Shown piece by piece: positions 38,225 to 48,793 of a stretch of 64,000 nt of DNA. The DNA is from Ophiura sarsii (taxonomy: Eukaryota; Echinodermata; Ophiuroidea; Amphilepidida; Ophiuridae). A program made the translations under genes and the position numbers. The notes under the pieces were generated by a model. That model did not search any database. It saw only the letters and a list, made by a program, of their open reading frames with translations, and was not told where the DNA came from. The stretch lies in NCBI GenBank assembly GCA_035610835.1, contig CM069446.1, positions 53,038,934 to 53,102,933 of the forward strand, written 5' to 3'. The first letter of the stretch is position 1, and each line of letters begins with the position of its first letter.

Positions 38225-39285
38225 GACTTGTTTGTTTGTTTATTCTATCTTTATTGAGGGTAAACAGCTTCAGTGTCAAGCACTGCTTTCCAAGCAGGCC
38301 CTCATCATACAGAAAATAATACAGTATTTACAAAGACATGTTCAACTATTTACACATAATACATGAATCAAACAGAAATAGCAAAATAATATTTACATGT
38401 ATAATTAAGAAGTACTTTGCACACAATTAGAGTCCGTTAATCTTAGACTTAAATTGGTGCACGGTCATGTTCTCCAGTTCAATTCTGACTGCTGCTGGTA
38501 GGCTATTCCAGGCATATGCTGCCCTAACATGAAATGTGCGCAAGCCTGAATTGGATTTAAATTTTGGCACAGCCAATGTATTACTGGTGTGATTTCTTGT
38601 AAGATGTGAATGGCTGTTATGAACAAATTCAAATTGGGCAGATATGTATGATGGACTTAAATTTCTCAAACATTTATACACAATAAGAGTTAGGTGATTA
38701 TGCCATCTTTTATCAAGTTTTACCCATTTAAGTATATCCATCATATCATTTGTTGGTGTTCTAATATCAGCTGATAGAATTATCCTAGCTAGGTTATTAT
38801 GAAGTACCTGTAATTTGTTATGAAACTCAGCAGAAAAGTTTGACCAAACAGTGCTTCCATAATCAAAGTGAGGAATAACAAGAGCATTTGATAGCATTAC
38901 AATAGTCTGATATGGAAGAAAATGTTTCATACGTTTGATGATACCAGCTCTTTTACTGACATTTTTACATAAATAATCAACATGAGCCGACCAAGACAGG
39001 TTGCTGTCTAACTTTACACCAAGGTACTTAAATTCATCTACTCTTTCAATAGTCAAATTATTGTAAGTTAGTTTAACATCTTGGAACCTCTCGAGCATTT
39101 TTTTAGTACCAAATATCATGAACTTAGTCTTGTCAACATTCAGAGTAAGTTTATTAGCTTTGAACCAGTCAGCTACTTTATTTAAGCATGATTCTAATTG
39201 AATTTGAAGATCACACATATTGTTAGCTTTATACATTAATGAAGTATCATCGGCATACATTACAGTCTTACATCCATCCATGGAT
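38225..39285 (-). mobile_element. 5'-truncated CR1/L2-like LINE
   Basis: The minus strand holds the C-terminal 284 codons of a LINE polymerase, a 3' untranslated region with GATGAGGGCCTGCTTGGAAA and AATAAA, and a (GTTT)n/(AAAC)n tail near 38228-38240. The 5' break is just before the YADD motif. Confidence 0.85.
38427..39281 (-). pseudogene. LINE reverse transcriptase, C-terminal part
   Basis: An uninterrupted frame starts at the catalytic motif C (YADDT, residues 9-13). It continues through NKLTLNVDKTKFMIFG and FKYLGVKLDSNLSW (motifs D and E) and the CR1/Jockey-like tail (AAYAWNSLPAAVR). It lacks endonuclease and motifs 0-B, so it cannot function alone. Confidence 0.88.
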
Positions 39286-40053
39286 TAGTGCATCCATGCA
39301 CGCCAATTGAGGCACCAACAATACAAGCCACATTCCACATAATGAATAGCCATCCATTTAATAATGCAAAATGAGTAAAAAGGCAGAAGTGGATGTAGGC
39401 CCTTTTGCAAAACAGCTCTTCAAATATAGAATAGGGTGTAGAACATCCTCCTCAAAAATGTATGAAAGAAAAATGTGTTTCAAATGTTGAACCGGACGGG
39501 CATGCAATATGTTGGCACTGCACTTTCAGATGCTGAATTCGGTAACTGTGTGGTGCGGAATTTGCCAGGCAATGATTGTTTGGTTCAAAAAACAATTAAA
39601 TGTTTAAACATGCATATTTTTCTGAGGTTAAATGTTGAGAGAATTAAAGGGAAATCACCACCACTACTCATTTATAGCTAAGCTCACTAATTTTCTGCTT
39701 TGTAACTGTCGAATTCCGCGTTTTTCCGCTTAAAATTTAGGATCTATAAAACCAAAATAAACACACATCATTTTAGTTTTTAGGCTTACCTTATTATTAC
39801 TGTAGCGGTAGCCGACCCTCTATATTGCGGAGTTTTATATTTAAATATTGTTTGTTTTGTTTTATTACGTATCATTTTTTAATATTTATATTGTTTTATT
39901 CAAGACTATTTATAAATTTTGTGTTTTGGACGTTTTTTGTGCATTTTTCCCCTTCTTTTGATCAAAATGTTGTTTTCCGCGTTTAATCTCAATTCCGTGA
40001 TCCGCAACGCGGTGAACTCGGGACCTTATTTATAGCACATAACTGAATATTTG

Positions 40054-40333
40054 TTAACCCTACCCCCCTGAGTACTAACAAATACTACTTCTAAGCCTGT
40101 CTTGAAGCGCCTGTAGGGACGGTTTTTGATGACGTAATCAACCAAGCCTATATAGTGAGCCCAATATACTGCACGAACGAGTAGCTGAGGGCTGTGGTTT
40201 AGAAGGTTGGATGACGGGCGGTAGTCCGGAGGGTCCCAAGATTATTCCTGGCCGGTCCCCGCCGATTAAGTTGGTGTTTTCTTTTCAAAAATTGTGATCC
40301 CGGTTAAAACCTTACACCGGGGTTAGGGTTATT
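40054..40333 (+). repeat. tRNA-headed repeat, copy 3, beside ARL6
   Basis: More diverged copy (TGTGGTTTAGAAGGTTGG A-box region; B box degenerate). Its last about 45 bp are repeated at 40369-40410, abutting the donor of ARL6 exon 4. Confidence 0.7.
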
Positions 40334-40340
40334 ATATATA

Positions 40341-40368
40341 CACATATGTGCCACGGTTTATCCTTCAC
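40341..40368 (-). pseudogene. duplicated fragment of ARL6 exon 4
   Basis: Twenty-eight bases identical to exon 4 positions 40470-40497 (the part encoding VKDKPWHIC) lie 75 bp past the exon's end. They sit between two copies of the same tRNA-headed-repeat tail (40290-40336 and 40369-40410). The order suggests a local tandem duplication of repeat tail plus exon end, with deletion in one copy. It has no open context of its own. Confidence 0.85.
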
Positions 40369-40415
40369 TGATCCCGGTTAAAACCTTAAACCGGGGTTAG
40401 GGTTATTATACATAC

Positions 40416-40601
40416 CTGATAACCAATCGATACCTTCGTGTAGTCCTTCTCCTGTGACGGCATTGCTGGCACATATGTGCCACGGTTTATCCTTCACTTT
40501 TTCTAATTCCAGCATGTTTGAGACTTGGACGGACGATAATGAATCGCGAAGGTCCATTTTATTGGCAAAGAATAGGATAGGCACTCTTTTGGTCTTGATT
40601 T
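40416..40601 (-). CDS. ARL6: ARL6 coding exon 4
   Basis: 186 bp between acceptor TCTTTACAG and donor CAG|GTATGT. It encodes [17 protein letters not shown], then the [10 protein letters not shown] strand and the start of the C-terminal helix ([12 protein letters not shown]). NKMD and CAS give guanine specificity. About 5 bp beyond the donor begins a fragment of the tRNA-headed repeat. A 28-bp piece of this exon is repeated downstream at 40341-40368. Confidence 0.95.
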
Positions 40602-43600
40602 CTGTAAAGAGAAAGAAGTACATACAATATTAAAGGTAGATGTTCCGATTACTGGCCCGATTTTCAACTTAGATGTTTTCTATTTTACATGAAAGGTCAT
40701 CCTTAAAATGATCACATTCCAAAGTTTGAGTTGCATAACTCCAATGGTTCTTATTTTAGAAGCACACGGTCACAATCAATTTGCCCATTGAGTAGTACAC
40801 AAACTGGCTGGTGGTTAACCACCTTTGGCAGTAATTCATCACATAATTTCTAAATGGATCATTTCTGGCCCCAAAGATGTTACAGACATAATGAGAAAAA
40901 TACGGGGATTCTTCTGATATGAAAATATCTTGATGTGAAAAAAGAATCATACCCCCAAAAAAGTGATCGGAACATACACCTTTAATTAAAAGAAAATTGT
41001 ATTGGCATAACCACAAGATCCTAATAATATGTGGTGTGACCAGCCCTAAACATTTCATCTGTTTAAAACTTAATCAAGACCAAAAACTATAATAGATGTG
41101 ATGATGATACAATATGTAACATTTGGTCCTTGAAATCAGAAGAGCCCTGGGCCAAATTACTACCTAATACTTCTGGCAGAATAATATAATATAATATAAT
41201 ATAATATAATATAATATAATATAATATAATATAATATAATATAATATAATATAATATATAATATAATATAATATAATATAATATAATATAATATAATATA
41301 ATATAATATAATATAATATAATATAATATAATATAATATAATATAATATAATATATATTATAATATAATATAATATAATATAATGTAATGTAATGTAATG
41401 TAATGTAATGTAATGTAATGTAATGTAATGTAATGTAATGTAATGTAATGTAATGTAATGTAATGTAATGTAATGTAATGTAATGTAATGTAATGTAATG
41501 TAATGTAATGTAATGTAATGTAATGTAATGTAATGTAATGTAATGTAATGTAATGTAATGTAATGTAATGTAATGTAATGTAATGTAATGTAATGTAATG
41601 TAATGTAATGTAATGTAATGTAATGTAATGTAATATAATATAATATAATATAATATAATATAATATAATATAATATAATATAATATAATATAATATAATA
41701 TAATATAATATAAACTAAACTAAACTAAACTAAACTAAACCAAACCAAACCAAGCATGTGCAACCTTTTCTACCACCCGGCCTCATTGTGATTTTGAGAT
41801 CCATTAACGGGCTGCAGTGATTGTCATACATTCCAAAACAAGGCCGGAGGAGGAGTAATAGGGGGAAGGGAAGCTTAGGAAAAAAATCCTCAGTCCATCA
41901 TGTCCATTACTCATTGAACACCTGCTTCTCTTCATGTAATTTCCTCTTTTACACGCTGTTGCTGCTACAATTCAAGGGCCATTTCAACCAGGGATTTTAA
42001 CACGCAATCATGCCTCGAGTAATATTTACTAAATGCAGCGTGTCACCCTACTAATTATAATGGAGCACACCACTAAATCAATCCGCCATTTGTTGTAAAC
42101 TTAGGGAGTTCCAGGCCGCATCAATTTTGAGATTGCGTCGCGGGCCGCAGGTTGCACACGCTTGCCCTAAACCATACTACTTGCTACTAATTACTGGCTT
42201 TCAGCTCCATCAACGCCTGCAAATATGCCAGGGTTTATGGCAAATTGTTCCCTCATCCCTTAATTTTAAAGCTCTATAGATCAGTTCCAAATTGACGACG
42301 CCTCATAACAGCAGTGAATGAATACAGAAGGACGCGGGCGCACATAAAGGCAACGATCGCACTGTGCTTCAAAATGTGTGTCGCGTGCGTAAGGCCAAAA
42401 CCATGTGCATACAGAGAGATAAAAAACAAATATTTCTCGCCAATTTGAAACAGATTAAACTATAGATGAGGTGACCGTTGTTTACATCAGTAGTGTTTAC
42501 AAATTGATTAGCGCCTGGTCTAAAGACATGCTAGAGGTACTAGTCCATGACTACTGCATACATACTATTCGAAAGCAAAACACACATCACTGAGCGCCAA
42601 TTTTAAAAGCACATGCCCTTATGGTGCGTACGCATACGGCAGGGCAATCAGATTTAGTACCTGGTCTCTCACTGTGCTTAGGGATGCAAACCATGACTAC
42701 TGCACTATTACACCGTAAGCATTGTAAGTAATGATCAATCAAGTGTGAATTAAAGCACATTCCCTATAGGTGCACACGCATACTGCCGGGCATTACGTCA
42801 CCGGTCACACCATATATAGCCATACCACTAATAATACAAACCTGCATTTGATATAAGTAGTTCCAGTTCTTCTTTGGCCACCACCATCCTTAACTTATCA
42901 CTGCTGTCAATGACAAATATTATTGCTTGGGCATCCCTGAAAAAAAGCCAAACAAATGTGTTAAAGTACATACATAAAAGACAGTTAGTTTGATACCATT
43001 ACCATTTATTACACATACTCTACAGCTGTGCAATTCCAACCATTCTAACGTGTGTATTTTATTTTCACTCCAGATTTAGGATTTTATTTCAGAAACAAAA
43101 AGTTAACCCTTAGAACCTGAAAAGTCGCTAAAGCGGCTTCCCCGTGAAAGTGGCATAACCCGAAAAGTCGCTAAAGCGGCTCTGCCCGGCCTCGGAACAT
43201 GTGACGCATTGATTATATGACTTCGAGAGGACATATGACTTCATATGAAGTCACATGATCATCCGATGTGAAATACCTTCTTATCGCCGTGTTTTCATCA
43301 AATTTTACACAAGAAATCTGTCATAAATGGCAAGAAATAGGACGAATATGCAACGGTATCTTGTGCAGATGATTCTCAGCCATACAGTGATGTACCGGAT
43401 TACGGTCAAAATGGCGATTTTGTGGCGATTTTGAGGCTGAAAACAGACAGTGAAAATGATGTTTCTATTGCTTTCTACGGTTGTTATTGACTGCCTCAAT
43501 ACGTACATGTATAACTAAGAGGGCAGTATGCCACTATAGAATAGGGTAAGCTCGGCCGTAATTTGGCAAAACAGCGTAACTCGAAAATGACGTTTTTGAG

Positions 43601-46207
43601 ATATGAGCACTTTAAAGTTTGAGTGTTTGCATTTTCTCTATTATTTACAGAGGAAATTGATTTAAAAATGGAAACGTGCATTATGTTTAATTTGTTTAAT
43701 TTTTAAAAACTTAAGTAAAGTAAACTATTTTTACTAAAGATACAGCTGATTTTGTCCAGATACGCGGGTTTGCCAATCCGACATCTAATTGTACGCAGAG
43801 TTAATCTTGCAAAACAGCGTAACTCAAGTTACGTGTAATTCTTTGGTTACTATTTTTTCGCCAAACCCGCGTATCTCGTAGCAAAATAGTTGTTTGGAAA
43901 AGACGCGTAACTTAGAGATACGCTGTTTTGCCAAGAAAATACTACATTTTGAAACACGTAACTCGAGTAACGCTGTTTTACCATATTAAAATGCTAAAAG
44001 TTGCAAAATAAGGCTGAGATACGTTACGCTATCTTTAAAACGGTGCGTCAAGGTCTTTTGAGACTCTCACAGATGAAAAGAGAGCCCTCGATATCCCCAG
44101 AAATGCATGTAACTCAAAAAGTCAATATTTCGAGTTACGCTGTTTTGCTAAATTACGGCCGAGCTAGAGGGTGACAGATAGGACTGATATTCACGATACC
44201 ATGCACATATTCAGCATGATTTTCGCAAATAACTCCGGGTGAGTATATCGACCCGTACAAATAATTCAGGGTTCAAAGGCCTTAAAAGGCTCAAACTCTC
44301 CACAAGGTTGACTTCTGAGTCATTGTCATTTTCATTTTTCACTATCAAGGGTTTTAAGAGTGAAAATGTTTGTGATATGACTAGACATACTAGAGGTTTG
44401 TGCATTTGGATTGATTTCCAAGAAAAGACTTGAACCGGTGTCAAATCCGTGGCGAAAATCATATTTTACCAAGCATATTAAGAGTAAAAAAATGCACAGA
44501 TTTGACTAAATAAACCCATTTCAAGCGAATTTGTACTATTAATTTGCATTAAATAAGAGGGATTTAGCAGACAAGTTTTATTGTTTTGTAAGCTTTATTA
44601 TTTTGACGATCTTTTATTATCAGGTTTCAGGAAGGTGATTTTTGGTCCCGGGACTATAGAAATTTTTGGGCGGGACTTGATTTCCCGGGATTCGCATAGT
44701 AGTGCAAAAATAACTATAGTTACCTTGGTAGTTGCCAATCAAATTAAGATTTTGGAATTGGAAACCATTTTTGTTTTCTATTGTTTATTGTAGGGTTCAA
44801 TGGACAATGTCAAATACTGTTGTCGGTCACATAATACTCACTTGTAGTAATGCTCCCATAGATTCCTGTACTTCCCTTGTCCCGACATATCAAATACGGT
44901 GAAATTGACAGCTGATGATTTGAATTTTTCGACGGTGAAACCAACAGTAGGCACAATATCTTCTGTTTGTGTCTGTCAAATAAAAAAAGTATTTTTAAAA
45001 TAGATGATATGTTGTTGATGTATAAACTGTTCTTTTATCATCAAGCTAACCTACTTAGAGGCCTTGCTCTTTTACAAGTAGAGGACATTACCTATTCAGT
45101 GAGGTGTTAATCACCGTCCCTTTTTCACTCCTTTTAACAATATAGAAAAAAGGATCGCGTTTTCCCCGCTCTTTCCTCGAGCTTTCCTCTACTTGTGAAG
45201 GGCAAGGCCCTTAGTCCTTTTAAAGCAATATTATGTGATCTTTTTCAAATGTGAACATATATTTTTCTCTCTCTTATAATGAAGTTTGACTATCAAGAAA
45301 GACTTTCCTGGACTCATAAATCTACTTTGACTGTATTTTCCGTAAAAAAAACCATCATGAAAATCTGCTCTCCGTAGGGAGTGTTCACTCGTGTACAGCT
45401 GCGGTCGTAACTAGAAACAACACTGTAAACGGCGTTAACATCATGTCAAAACATGGAATTCTATTTACGAACAAAAAAACATTCAGAAAATAAACTGTCC
45501 TGATAGTAATCCACGCGTACTTGCGCAATTATGGCCATGTGCACTCGGTTTGGGCCGCACGCACGCGTCATGCATACAGGGGTGTACTTTAGGTGCGAAT
45601 CCGCGAATCGATTCGCGTAAAGATTCGCGTAAAATCACTACCGCGCGAATCCAGGTGGATTCTCGCCAAAAAACACAAAAAAAACAACAACTTTTTCCCC
45701 TTCTTTTTAAGTCCAAAACAGGACCTTAAATGACTGGTATTTGACCCTTAGTCAAAAACTTTCCGAATTTGGAAGTTATGCAAGCTTATAGCCTTATTCT
45801 TGATATTATTTTAATTAATTTTAAGAAGTGTTTGATTCAATTTGTGTACTATTATTTTCTAAGTATACAATAGTACAATAAATGTTTAAAATGCGGAATT
45901 TAAATTCAGTAAAAAGGATTCTCGCAAAAATATTCTGCGAGAATCCATTTGCGAGAATCCATGGATTCTCGCAAAATTCCTCTGCGAGAATCCATTTGGA
46001 TTCTCGCAGGATGTCGCGAAAGTACACCCCTGCATATGATGCGCACTGTGCAACATAATTATACACAATTGTTACTTGACTTACATCTTTAGGTTTCAGT
46101 TGGTTGATAATTGTACTTTTGCCACTGTTATCCAGCCCTACGCATAGCACCTGTGCCTGCTTACTACTTCCACCAAATAACTTGGCAAAAAAGTCCATCA
46201 ACCCCAT
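40416..46207 (-). CDS. ARL6: ARL6 (BBS3) small GTPase, four exons, 3' terminal exon not located
   Basis: ADP-ribosylation-factor-like GTPase 6. In known animals, GTP-bound ARL6 recruits the BBSome coat to membranes at the ciliary base. Coding exons on the minus strand: 46085-46207, 44842-44972, 42842-42936, 40416-40601. All junctions are GT-AG and the phases join cleanly into 178 residues plus one base. The family is about 186 residues, so roughly eight are missing. Visible motifs: P-loop GLDNSGKST (24-32), switch I Thr50, DMSGQ with Gln73 (69-73), NKMD (130-133) and CAS (160-162). These positions match human ARL6. The open frame at exon 4 can be read through its donor into repeat DNA, but that tail is intronic: the donor CAG|GTATGT is strong and human ARL6 has a short final exon here. 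Introns carry several MITEs and a large microsatellite. The next gene upstream on the same strand ends about 215 bp from the ATG. Confidence 0.95.
40634..40981. mobile_element. TTAA-flanked MITE, copy 2, in ARL6 intron 3
   Basis: AGGTAGATGTTCCGAT ... ATCGGAACATACACCT between TTAA (40630-40633, 40982-40985). Homologous to 10891-11235. It starts 32 bp from the acceptor of exon 4. Confidence 0.78.
41178..41750. repeat. compound pentanucleotide microsatellite in ARL6 intron 3
   Basis: (ATAAT)n at about 41178-41384, (GTAAT)n at about 41385-41633, (ATAAT)n to about 41711, then (TAAAC)n to 41750. One contiguous tract of about 570 bp in which the middle block differs by a single base per unit. Confidence 0.95.
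41751..42164. mobile_element. hAT-type MITE family C, shorter copy
   Basis: Starts CAAGCATGTGCAACC, ends GGTTGCACACGCTTG. Internally deleted relative to 32228-32816. It abuts the microsatellite, and a target duplication is not clear. Confidence 0.75.
42278..42467. mobile_element. MITE family A, full copy in ARL6 intron 3
   Basis: TATAGATCAGTTCCAAATTG ... CCAATTTGAAACAGATTAAA with the usual interior. It lies about 375 bp from exon 3. Confidence 0.75.
42842..42936 (-). CDS. ARL6: ARL6 coding exon 3
   Basis: 95 bp between a TTTTTTTCAG acceptor and donor GTTTGT. It encodes [20 protein letters not shown] and the following [10 protein letters not shown] helix, which is the core strand and helix found in all ARL6 proteins. 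Its first base completes the Lys codon of exon 2. Its last base, G, pairs with AA of exon 4 to give Glu. Confidence 0.95.
43549..44165. mobile_element. TIR element in ARL6 intron 2 dotted with GCGTAACTC
   Basis: TIRs of about 44 bp start AGCTCGGCCGTAATTT. The word AAACAGCGTAACTC or close variants recurs about eight times across 617 bp. No transposase. Confidence 0.8.
44842..44972 (-). CDS. ARL6: ARL6 coding exon 2
   Basis: 131 bp, starting in phase 0 after a TTTGACAG acceptor and ending after two bases of a Lys codon at donor GTGAGT. It encodes switch I (PTVGF, Thr50), the interswitch strands and switch II with DMSGQG and the LWEHYYK segment. Gln73, expected for GTP hydrolysis, is present. 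Confidence 0.95.
45500..46060. mobile_element. MITE family A remnant split by another element
   Basis: The flanks 45505-45576 and 46033-46060 join into the family A interior (GGTTTGGGCCGCACGCACGC, then CATATGATGCGCACTGTGC). This gives the order of insertion. In ARL6 intron 1. Confidence 0.65.
45577..46032. mobile_element. TIR element with GCGAGAATCC words
   Basis: Ends CAGGGGTGTACTTT and AAAGTACACCCCTG, with a 4-bp flank CATA on both sides. The interior repeats GCGAGAATCCAT and ATTCGCG in both orientations. Non-coding. Confidence 0.78.
46085..46207 (-). CDS. ARL6: ARL6 coding exon 1
   Basis: Encodes residues 1-41: an N-terminal amphipathic helix ([13 protein letters not shown]), the first beta strand and the complete P-loop with Lys30 and Ser31. 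The ATG has a purine at -3 (GACGATGG). It is chosen because the protein then begins MGL, as in other ARL6 proteins. The exon ends at codon GAT followed by the consensus donor GTAAGT. The frame continues into the intron but loses similarity there. Confidence 0.95.
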
Positions 46208-46422
46208 CGTCTTCGGTCCTTGTGCGCTACAGTCTCTCCGTAAAAAATGCTACCAAATCAAGAATCAGCTGCTCCCGTATCAATCAGTATCAACCCCTGC
46301 TGTAATCCAAAATGAACTGGCAACTTTGAGAACGCTAATGCCGTTGTCTTCAAGAGAGGAAGTAAAGTTTTGCTGAAATCCAGCCGAAGTCTTTACTGCC
46401 TACGTTGACAATATTCAATCAG

Positions 46423-46581
46423 TTATTCTTCTAGTTGATTCTTTGCATCCCTTGAAGTATCTTTCTCCACCTCTGACCGGGTGTCTGTCACTGTGTCTTT
46501 ACTCTGCACTGCCAGGTACCTGTCTCTGATTTGTGTACGGTAGACAAAATAACCCAGTATGAGGATATAAATAGGCAATTT
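46423..46581 (-). CDS. last coding exon of an unidentified small single-pass membrane protein
   Basis: After a textbook acceptor (a run of pyrimidines, then CTTTACAG) the frame is open for 52 codons to TAA. It begins KLPIYILILGYFVYRTQIRD: one short hydrophobic helix flanked by basic residues. A polar acidic tail ending QLEE follows. Layout and size resemble small mitochondrial or ER membrane proteins, but I do not recognise the family. The stop codon is about 215 bp from the ARL6 ATG on the same strand, and no AATAAA is visible between them. The 5' part of the gene must lie to the right, possibly at 47281-47359. Confidence 0.55.
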   Translation of the reverse strand, partial: KLPIYILILGYFVYRTQIRDRYLAVQSKDTVTDTRSEVEKDTSRDAKNQLEE

Positions 46582-46709
46582 CTGTAAAGAAAAAAAAAGT
46601 GGTTATTTAATCAATTATAAGTAACTTTTGGATACATGAATTTATCAAGAGGTGTACAATTAGTTTTAGGGGCAATTAACTCTAGCAGCACTGAGTGCTA
46701 CTCTTCTAC

Positions 46710-46898
46710 AGTTTAATCAGTTCCAAATTGGAGAGAAATATTAAGTTTTTATCTCTCCATGCGCAAAAGTAATCCAAGCGTACGGTCCCATGCACATGAT
46801 GCAGAGAGTGCGCTTGTTGCCTTCATGCGCGCCCACGTCCTTCTGTTTCTTTCGCTGCTGTAAGAAGGCTTCGCCGATTTGGAACTGATCAAACTATA
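46710..46898. mobile_element. MITE family A, full copy
   Basis: GTTTAATCAGTTCCAAATTG to GATTTGGAACTGATCAAACT, then ATA. Lies just upstream of the small membrane-protein exon. Confidence 0.78.
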
Positions 46899-47280
46899 GA
46901 CGCCTGTAGTGCAGGCTTCTCCTGGCACGCTCAGATGGGCTAACAAATGCGACGTAAATCTTAAGATTTTCGAAGCTGACTGAGTTCTTGCTCCCTTACA
47001 AATGGGTAGGACTGCCACACAAGCATCCCAGGTAGGGTTGTCACTAAGCCTGTTGGTGCTGGTCGGGCGTAGCCGGCACTCACGATTGCCGATCAGCACT
47101 CTAAAAAAAAGGGTAAAAAAACTTGAGTCTAACCGATCAGCTCAAGTTCTGAATACGCTGATCCGCCGATCATTTCCTCTTTGATCCTCTTACGATCAGA
47201 TCACCGATCACCGATTTAGTGCGCAAGTGCACTGCAAATAAAAAATATAATTATTCACTCTTTTCATTTATCATGTTTAC

Positions 47281-47359
47281 CTGGTCCTAGTCTCTTAGGA
47301 CATCTGTCAATCAAGTCATTGTTTACAAAATTTGCAAGTGGTTTGTCTAGTACGACCAT
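47281..47359 (-). CDS. possible first coding exon of the small membrane-protein gene
   Basis: An ATG in good context (CGCACATGG) opens 26 codons (MVVLDKPLANFVNND..., ending RLGPG). It stops at donor CCAG|GTAAAC. It ends in phase 1, whereas the candidate terminal exon at 46581 starts in phase 0. At least one further exon, or a different partner, would therefore be needed. The frame is also open upstream of the ATG. Weak candidate based on codon content and splice signal only. Confidence 0.25.
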
Positions 47360-47417
47360 GTGCGTTAAGGCTTTGCACACGGCACGCTGGGTCTTCCCAC
47401 AATGGACGCACGTCACA

Positions 47418-47456
47418 TGAGGTTGAACTCGCTTAAAGTACGCGAGTTCAACCTCA
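47418..47456. repeat. perfect hairpin, 15-bp arms
   Basis: TGAGGTTGAACTCGC, nine bases, then the exact complement. Part of a region with repeated GATCAGCC-like words; no TIR element delimited. Confidence 0.8.
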
Positions 47457-47799
47457 CCCCCAAAACGGTGCAACGGTCATCCATGGTGTGTGCACTACGT
47501 AAGCTCGACCTCACGGCTCTGATTGGTTAGCAGTATTTTGTGAGTTTTTAAATATGCGCGCGCAGCTGATCGAGGCAGCGACCGCGTATGTCAAAACTGT
47601 GGCCAGGAGATTATGTGCCGTAGGTCCATTGCATTGCGAAATAAATTAAACTTAATAGACTCGCATCAAGTCTGCGATTGCAATGATTTGCTATGTGCAT
47701 ATCGTACATGCATCGTACGGCAACTGAGACTTGTAACCAGTCTAGCGTAAATATTGCGCATGTGTACCCCAAATGGATTTTTGTTGTTGGTAGAAACTT

Positions 47800-48041
47800 G
47801 TTTAAAGCAGAAATGTACCTCAATCATAGCAAAAATAAGTGTAAAGTCGATAAAGTTGATGTGCGCGCATTCCTTTCATCGGAACAAACTTGTGATTGCG
47901 TGTTAAAATCCCTGGTTAAAATGGCGAAGAGAAGCAGGTATCCGGAATGGGTTTTGGAATGTTTGACAATCACTGCGGCCCGTGAATGGATCTCAAAATC
48001 ACAATGAGGCCCGGGTAGTAAAAAAGGTTGCACATGCTTGC
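47800..48041 (-). mobile_element. hAT-type MITE family C, one end
   Basis: Reverse-oriented right part matching 32228-32420 (CCCGGGTAGTAAAAAAGGTT, then GCACATGCTTG). The other end is missing or diverged. Confidence 0.6.
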
Positions 48042-48793
48042 TTTACTTTAGACACTAAAAAAACACGGCACTCTAAAAAAGAAAAGAAAAAAGAAGGTTT
48101 TTCCTTTTTTTTAAACAATTTGTGGATAAAATCATTAAACTGCCTCATAAAACAAGAAATTATGTGGCAGGAACCCTCAAAGTGCATTAAAAAAACCTAA
48201 AAAACACATTAAGAATGCCTCTGGACCCCATGCCATGATCCACTGCACTCAGTAAAATTAATCAGCACTAAATTTTGGCTAGTGACAACACTGAGATCCC
48301 AGGTTCAATTCCCGGAGATGACAGAGACCAAGCCTTTTGTTAAGCAGGTCTTGACCAGGAGCTACTTTTTACTATTTTGACAAAAAATGGCTCCTGGTCC
48401 TACACTTTACTGTGCAGAGTTTGGAAAACACCAGGAGCCAAAACTTGGTAATGTTTGTTCATCATGCACCTTTTTTTCTTCCAACACACTGTCGGTCGCC
48501 AGTCGCAACCGACAGTTCTAGGTCTCAACCGACACCAGTCTAATTGTTTGTTGTTGTTTGTTTGTTTGGTTTTTTGGGGGGGTCGCTCACAGTCACAGCT
48601 TCTCAACAGATCAACAAGGACCAGTCGCACACGAGTTGGATTGAAGCGGACTAAAATGGAAATGTTTGAAGAACAAATTTACGCAAACACGCCATCGGGA
48701 ACAGCCTAAAGCATCAGATGAATACGAAATTGCTGAACACAATTTTCTTACTGCAAAATCGTGTTTCCAGTCCAAATTAGATTATTACTAATA

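Noticed and set aside
40378..40415. ARL6 C-terminus as [11 protein letters not shown]
   Set aside because: It lies after a strong splice donor and is encoded by the tail of a tRNA-headed repeat. Unlike any ARL6 C-terminus.
40756..41058. 100-codon minus-strand frame as an extra exon
   Set aside because: It lies almost wholly in the TTAA-flanked MITE whose sister copy at 10891-11235 has a different, broken frame.
44211..44462. 83-codon minus-strand frame in ARL6 intron 2
   Set aside because: No ARL6 similarity, no splice bounds, and ARL6 exon phases are complete without it.
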